Assembly: GCA_016297895.1 (NCBI GenBank)
Contig: JAEDFS010000040.1
Span: 1-17,067, forward strand
Direction of reading: 5' to 3'
DNA length: 17,067 bases
From: Marvinbryantia sp.
GTDB taxonomy: Bacteria > Bacillota > Clostridia > Lachnospirales > Lachnospiraceae
A program made the position numbers and the translations under genes. Under the pieces are notes generated by a model that made no database searches, was not told the origin of the DNA, and worked only from the letters and a program-made list of their open reading frames with translations. Shown piece after piece: positions 15,400-17,067 of the stretch (positions are counted from its first letter, which is position 1; each line of letters starts with the position of its first letter).

Positions 15400-16026
15400 G
15401 TGGAGGAACAGAGATATCTGATTTCCGATGCTGCCAGAATGGTGGCGGTGGAGTCCCATGTTCTGCGTTACTGGGAAGAGGAACTGGGACTTTCTATCGG
15501 AAGGACAGAATTGGGACATCGATACTACACCCGGGAAAATATTGAGACGTTTCGAAATATTAAAGAACTGAAAGAAAAAGGCCTGCAGCTGAAGGCCATT
15601 AAAGTGGTTCTTCAGGGACTGGAGACCAGGAAACGGGAGGAGTGCGAAGAAGGAAAATCCCGGGAAAACAGGAAACATCCGGAAGACGGGGAACTTCCAA
15701 ACGAGGAAAACAACCAGGAAAAGAACCTTCAGGAGACGGCACTTGCCGTGATGGAGGACAATGCGAAAAAACTGCATCAGTTTGAGATTCTGGTTTCGGA
15801 CATAGTGGATAAGGTGATAAAAGAGAATAACGAAGACCTGCAGAAACAGATAGAGGCCAGTTTCTCCAGGGAGATGGATTATCTGATCCGGATGCAGGAA
15901 GCCAACGAGGAGGAGCGGTTCCGGAAACTGGATGCGGCGATCCGGGCACACCAGAAAAACGGGAAGCTGGTGGCGGCAACGAGGGAAAAGAATGTTTTTT
16001 CCAGGCTGTTCCGAAAAAGAAATTGA
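15400..16026 (+). CDS. MerR-like helix-turn-helix protein with coiled coil
   Basis: This 208-residue protein has a MerR-type winged helix-turn-helix at residues 6-72 (LISDAARMVAVESHVLRYWEEE, then GHRYYTRENIETFRNIKELKEKG). A charged linker follows (about 75-110), then a long helical, probably coiled-coil stretch (about 111-185) and a basic amphipathic end (VFSRLFRKRN). There are no effector-domain cysteines, so it is not a metal sensor. The layout recalls RacA-like chromosome-anchoring proteins as much as a classical transcription factor; I cannot choose. I took the GTG at 15400 because GGAGGG (15387-15392) lies 7 bases before it, while the upstream ATG at 15385 overlaps that site. It has its own promoter, so it is probably unrelated to the pentose genes. 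Confidence 0.8.
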   Translation: MEEQRYLISDAARMVAVESHVLRYWEEELGLSIGRTELGHRYYTRENIETFRNIKELKEKGLQLKAIKVVLQGLETRKREECEEGKSRENRKHPEDGELPNEENNQEKNLQETALAVMEDNAKKLHQFEILVSDIVDKVIKENNEDLQKQIEASFSREMDYLIRMQEANEEERFRKLDAAIRAHQKNGKLVAATREKNVFSRLFRKRN

Positions 16027-16051
16027 AAAGAGATAGAAGAAAAATAAACAG

Positions 16052-16092
16052 AAGGTGTCACTTTTATGATTATTTCATAATCGTGACACCTT
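16052..16092. terminator. Bidirectional terminator between convergent genes
   Basis: AAGGTGTCAC (16052-16061) and GTGACACCTT (16083-16092) pair perfectly over 10 bases. Inside them TTATGA (16064-16069) pairs with TCATAA (16075-16080). On the minus strand a U-rich tract follows (TTCTGTTTATTTTTC); on the plus strand only a short TTT follows. The hairpin contains the stop codon and last codons of the NUDIX gene. Confidence 0.8.
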
Positions 16093-16780
16093 TCGTCATA
16101 TCCTGTTTCAGATTCTCTTTCATAAGATCGTACAATTCTTTTCCATGATTTTTTGATAGAATCCTGCCGATTCCGTCTGAAATGATTACATCGTTCTGAT
16201 GACCGTTTCTATAATAAAATGTCAATTCTTCCAGAGTGAATGTGCGGACAGGCTGACGGATCGTTTCTTCGCCGGATGATGTTATTAAGGTATCTTCAGA
16301 AGTATATGGGCCAAAATCCGGTAAAAGATATAAAAATGCCCATGAGTATTCTCGATTATGATCGTTCTTAAGAGTATAAAGTCCGATTGGCAGAAACCGA
16401 TTCCTGTCGGGAATAAAGGGTTGTGTGCTGCCGTCTGCCTCCAATCTCAGCAATTCTTCTGACATCTCGCGAAATGCACATTTGAAAAAGGTATCTGCAC
16501 TGAGCCCTTCTGTATATTCGGCCTTCGGAATCCCTTCGTAGGTCATATGTCCGCCTAAAATGTCATAGACATGTCTGCCTGAAGGAATGATTCTTCCTTT
16601 CTTTCGCTGTTTCTCTGTTTTATCTGCAAGGATAATCCGTCCATCCGGAAGCATGGCAACAATCACTGCTGTGGCGTGGGCCACCGGAGGAAATGTATGT
16701 GCCTGACGTCTCTCTGTTTTTCCCCTTACCAGCAATTTTCCATCATGCTCTTCCAAAATCGGTAAATATTCAGACTGCAT
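16070..16780 (-). CDS. NUDIX-family hydrolase with an expanded NUDIX box
   Basis: This 236-residue protein is probably a nucleoside-diphosphate-type hydrolase. The beta strands AVIVAMLPDGRIILADK and the helix REMSEELLRL (104-113) are NUDIX-like, with metal-ligand candidates Glu105, Glu108 and Glu109. The box begins G76-X5-E82 as usual. Then 21 residues separate E82 from R104 where 7 are normal, an insert of about 14 (IPKAEYTEGLSADT region). The Gly of the EExG part is Leu111. Activity is therefore likely but not certain, and substrate is unknown. GGAGG (16787-16791 on the complement) lies about 6 bases before the ATG. It has its own promoter at 16881-16909 and ends inside the shared terminator. 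It has no clear link to the pentose locus. Confidence 0.8.
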   Translation of the reverse strand: MQSEYLPILEEHDGKLLVRGKTERRQAHTFPPVAHATAVIVAMLPDGRIILADKTEKQRKKGRIIPSGRHVYDILGGHMTYEGIPKAEYTEGLSADTFFKCAFREMSEELLRLEADGSTQPFIPDRNRFLPIGLYTLKNDHNREYSWAFLYLLPDFGPYTSEDTLITSSGEETIRQPVRTFTLEELTFYYRNGHQNDVIISDGIGRILSKNHGKELYDLMKENLKQDMTKGVTIMK

Positions 16781-16834
16781 GTTTGACCTCCATATTATGA
16801 GTTACTCATGTTTGGCGGGCCCCATAGACATAAG

Positions 16835-16854
16835 AATACATGCAAACATGTATT
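16835..16854. repeat. Inverted repeat in NUDIX gene leader
   Basis: AATACATG (16835-16842) and CATGTATT (16847-16854) are perfect 8-base arms around CAAA. It lies in the expected 5' untranslated leader of the NUDIX gene and could be an RNA hairpin or an operator. A smaller palindrome, ATGAG-TTA-CTCAT (16797-16809), lies next to the ribosome binding site. Confidence 0.6.
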
Positions 16855-16880
16855 TTATGTCCATTTGTCCCCTGGCTCAT

Positions 16881-16909
16881 TATATACCATATTAACGTAA
16901 TGCAGTCAA
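16881..16909 (-). promoter_or_regulatory. Promoter of the NUDIX gene
   Basis: On the minus strand TTGACT (16904-16909) is 17 bases from TATATA (16881-16886), with TGG just before the -10. The predicted start near 16873 gives a leader of about 90 bases. Confidence 0.7.
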
Positions 16910-16987
16910 TGTGAGCGATTTTCGCAAAAAGACCGAAGATAACTGAAAATGAAAGAAAGTGAAAGAGAGAATGGAGGGTATAATTGT

Positions 16988-17045
16988 GCGATATGTACAA
17001 AATGAGATGGGGAAAACTGTGCAATAGGGCGATTTGTACAGAATG
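16988..17045 (+). repeat. Pair of 17-base direct repeats before an outgoing promoter
   Basis: GCGATATGTACAAAATG (16988-17004) and GCGATTTGTACAGAATG (17029-17045) agree at 15 of 17 positions and start 41 bases apart, close to four helical turns. Both contain the palindrome TGTACA. They lie directly before the -35 box at 17048 and may be operators for the next gene. Nothing coding is seen in 16910-17067. Confidence 0.5.
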
Positions 17046-17047
17046 TG

Positions 17048-17053
17048 TTGACA
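17048..17053 (+). promoter_or_regulatory. -35 box of a promoter leaving the window
   Basis: TTGACA is a perfect -35 element. The matching -10 would fall at about 17071, just outside the window, so this is half a promoter. Confidence 0.45.
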
Positions 17054-17067
17054 AAAAGTGAAAGATA

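Overview
The window looks like chromosomal DNA of a gut-type Clostridia bacterium, most likely Lachnospiraceae (Bacillota). The reasons are moderate GC content, strong AGGAGG-type ribosome binding sites, the LytS/YesN signalling style and the ROK-type XylR operator. It is a pentose (probably D-xylose) uptake, sensing and catabolism locus, flanked by unrelated genes. No rRNA, tRNA, CRISPR array, transposase or riboswitch was seen.

Left edge (1-148): the tail of a plus-strand gene (possibly an aconitase-type hydratase) ends at 77. It converges on the minus-strand operon across a 60-base imperfect palindrome.

Regulatory operon, minus strand (7379 down to 126): a ROK/XylR-type repressor, a membrane-anchored sugar-binding-protein-like sensor, a LytS/YesM-type histidine kinase, a YesN-type AraC response regulator, a XylF-like lipoprotein with no transporter of its own, and a second response regulator. 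That last protein is cut off before its DNA-binding domain and has Asn in place of the phosphoacceptor Asp. The genes are spaced by 26 bases or less, or overlap. The arrangement resembles the XylFII-LytS-YesN xylose-sensing system known from Clostridium beijerinckii, with two extra members.

Catabolic operon, plus strand (7493-11168): a DUF4867-like cupin protein, a fucose/arabinose-isomerase-family enzyme and a xylulokinase. No XylA-type xylose isomerase is present. Since the kinase looks specific for xylulose, the fucose-isomerase-like enzyme (or the cupin) is the likely source of xylulose. A perfect 9+9 base inverted repeat lies between the two divergent operons and overlaps both predicted promoters, as expected for a XylR operator.

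Transport operon, plus strand (11386-15264): a ChvE-type sugar-binding protein, a double-domain ATPase (MmsA/GguA) and a permease (MmsB/GguB). It has its own leader with an extended -10 but no fitting -35, consistent with activation by the YesN-type regulator. Hairpins sit between several genes and probably tune relative expression. A strong terminator closes the operon.

Right edge (15359-17067): a MerR-like coiled-coil protein and a convergent NUDIX protein share a bidirectional terminator. Beyond them a non-coding region holds the NUDIX promoter, an inverted repeat, and a pair of direct repeats in front of a -35 box for a gene that starts outside the window.

Inferred logic: extracellular pentose is sensed by the anchored binding protein and kinase, which activate the ChvE-type importer through YesN. 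Intracellular sugar then releases the ROK repressor from the catabolic and regulatory promoters.
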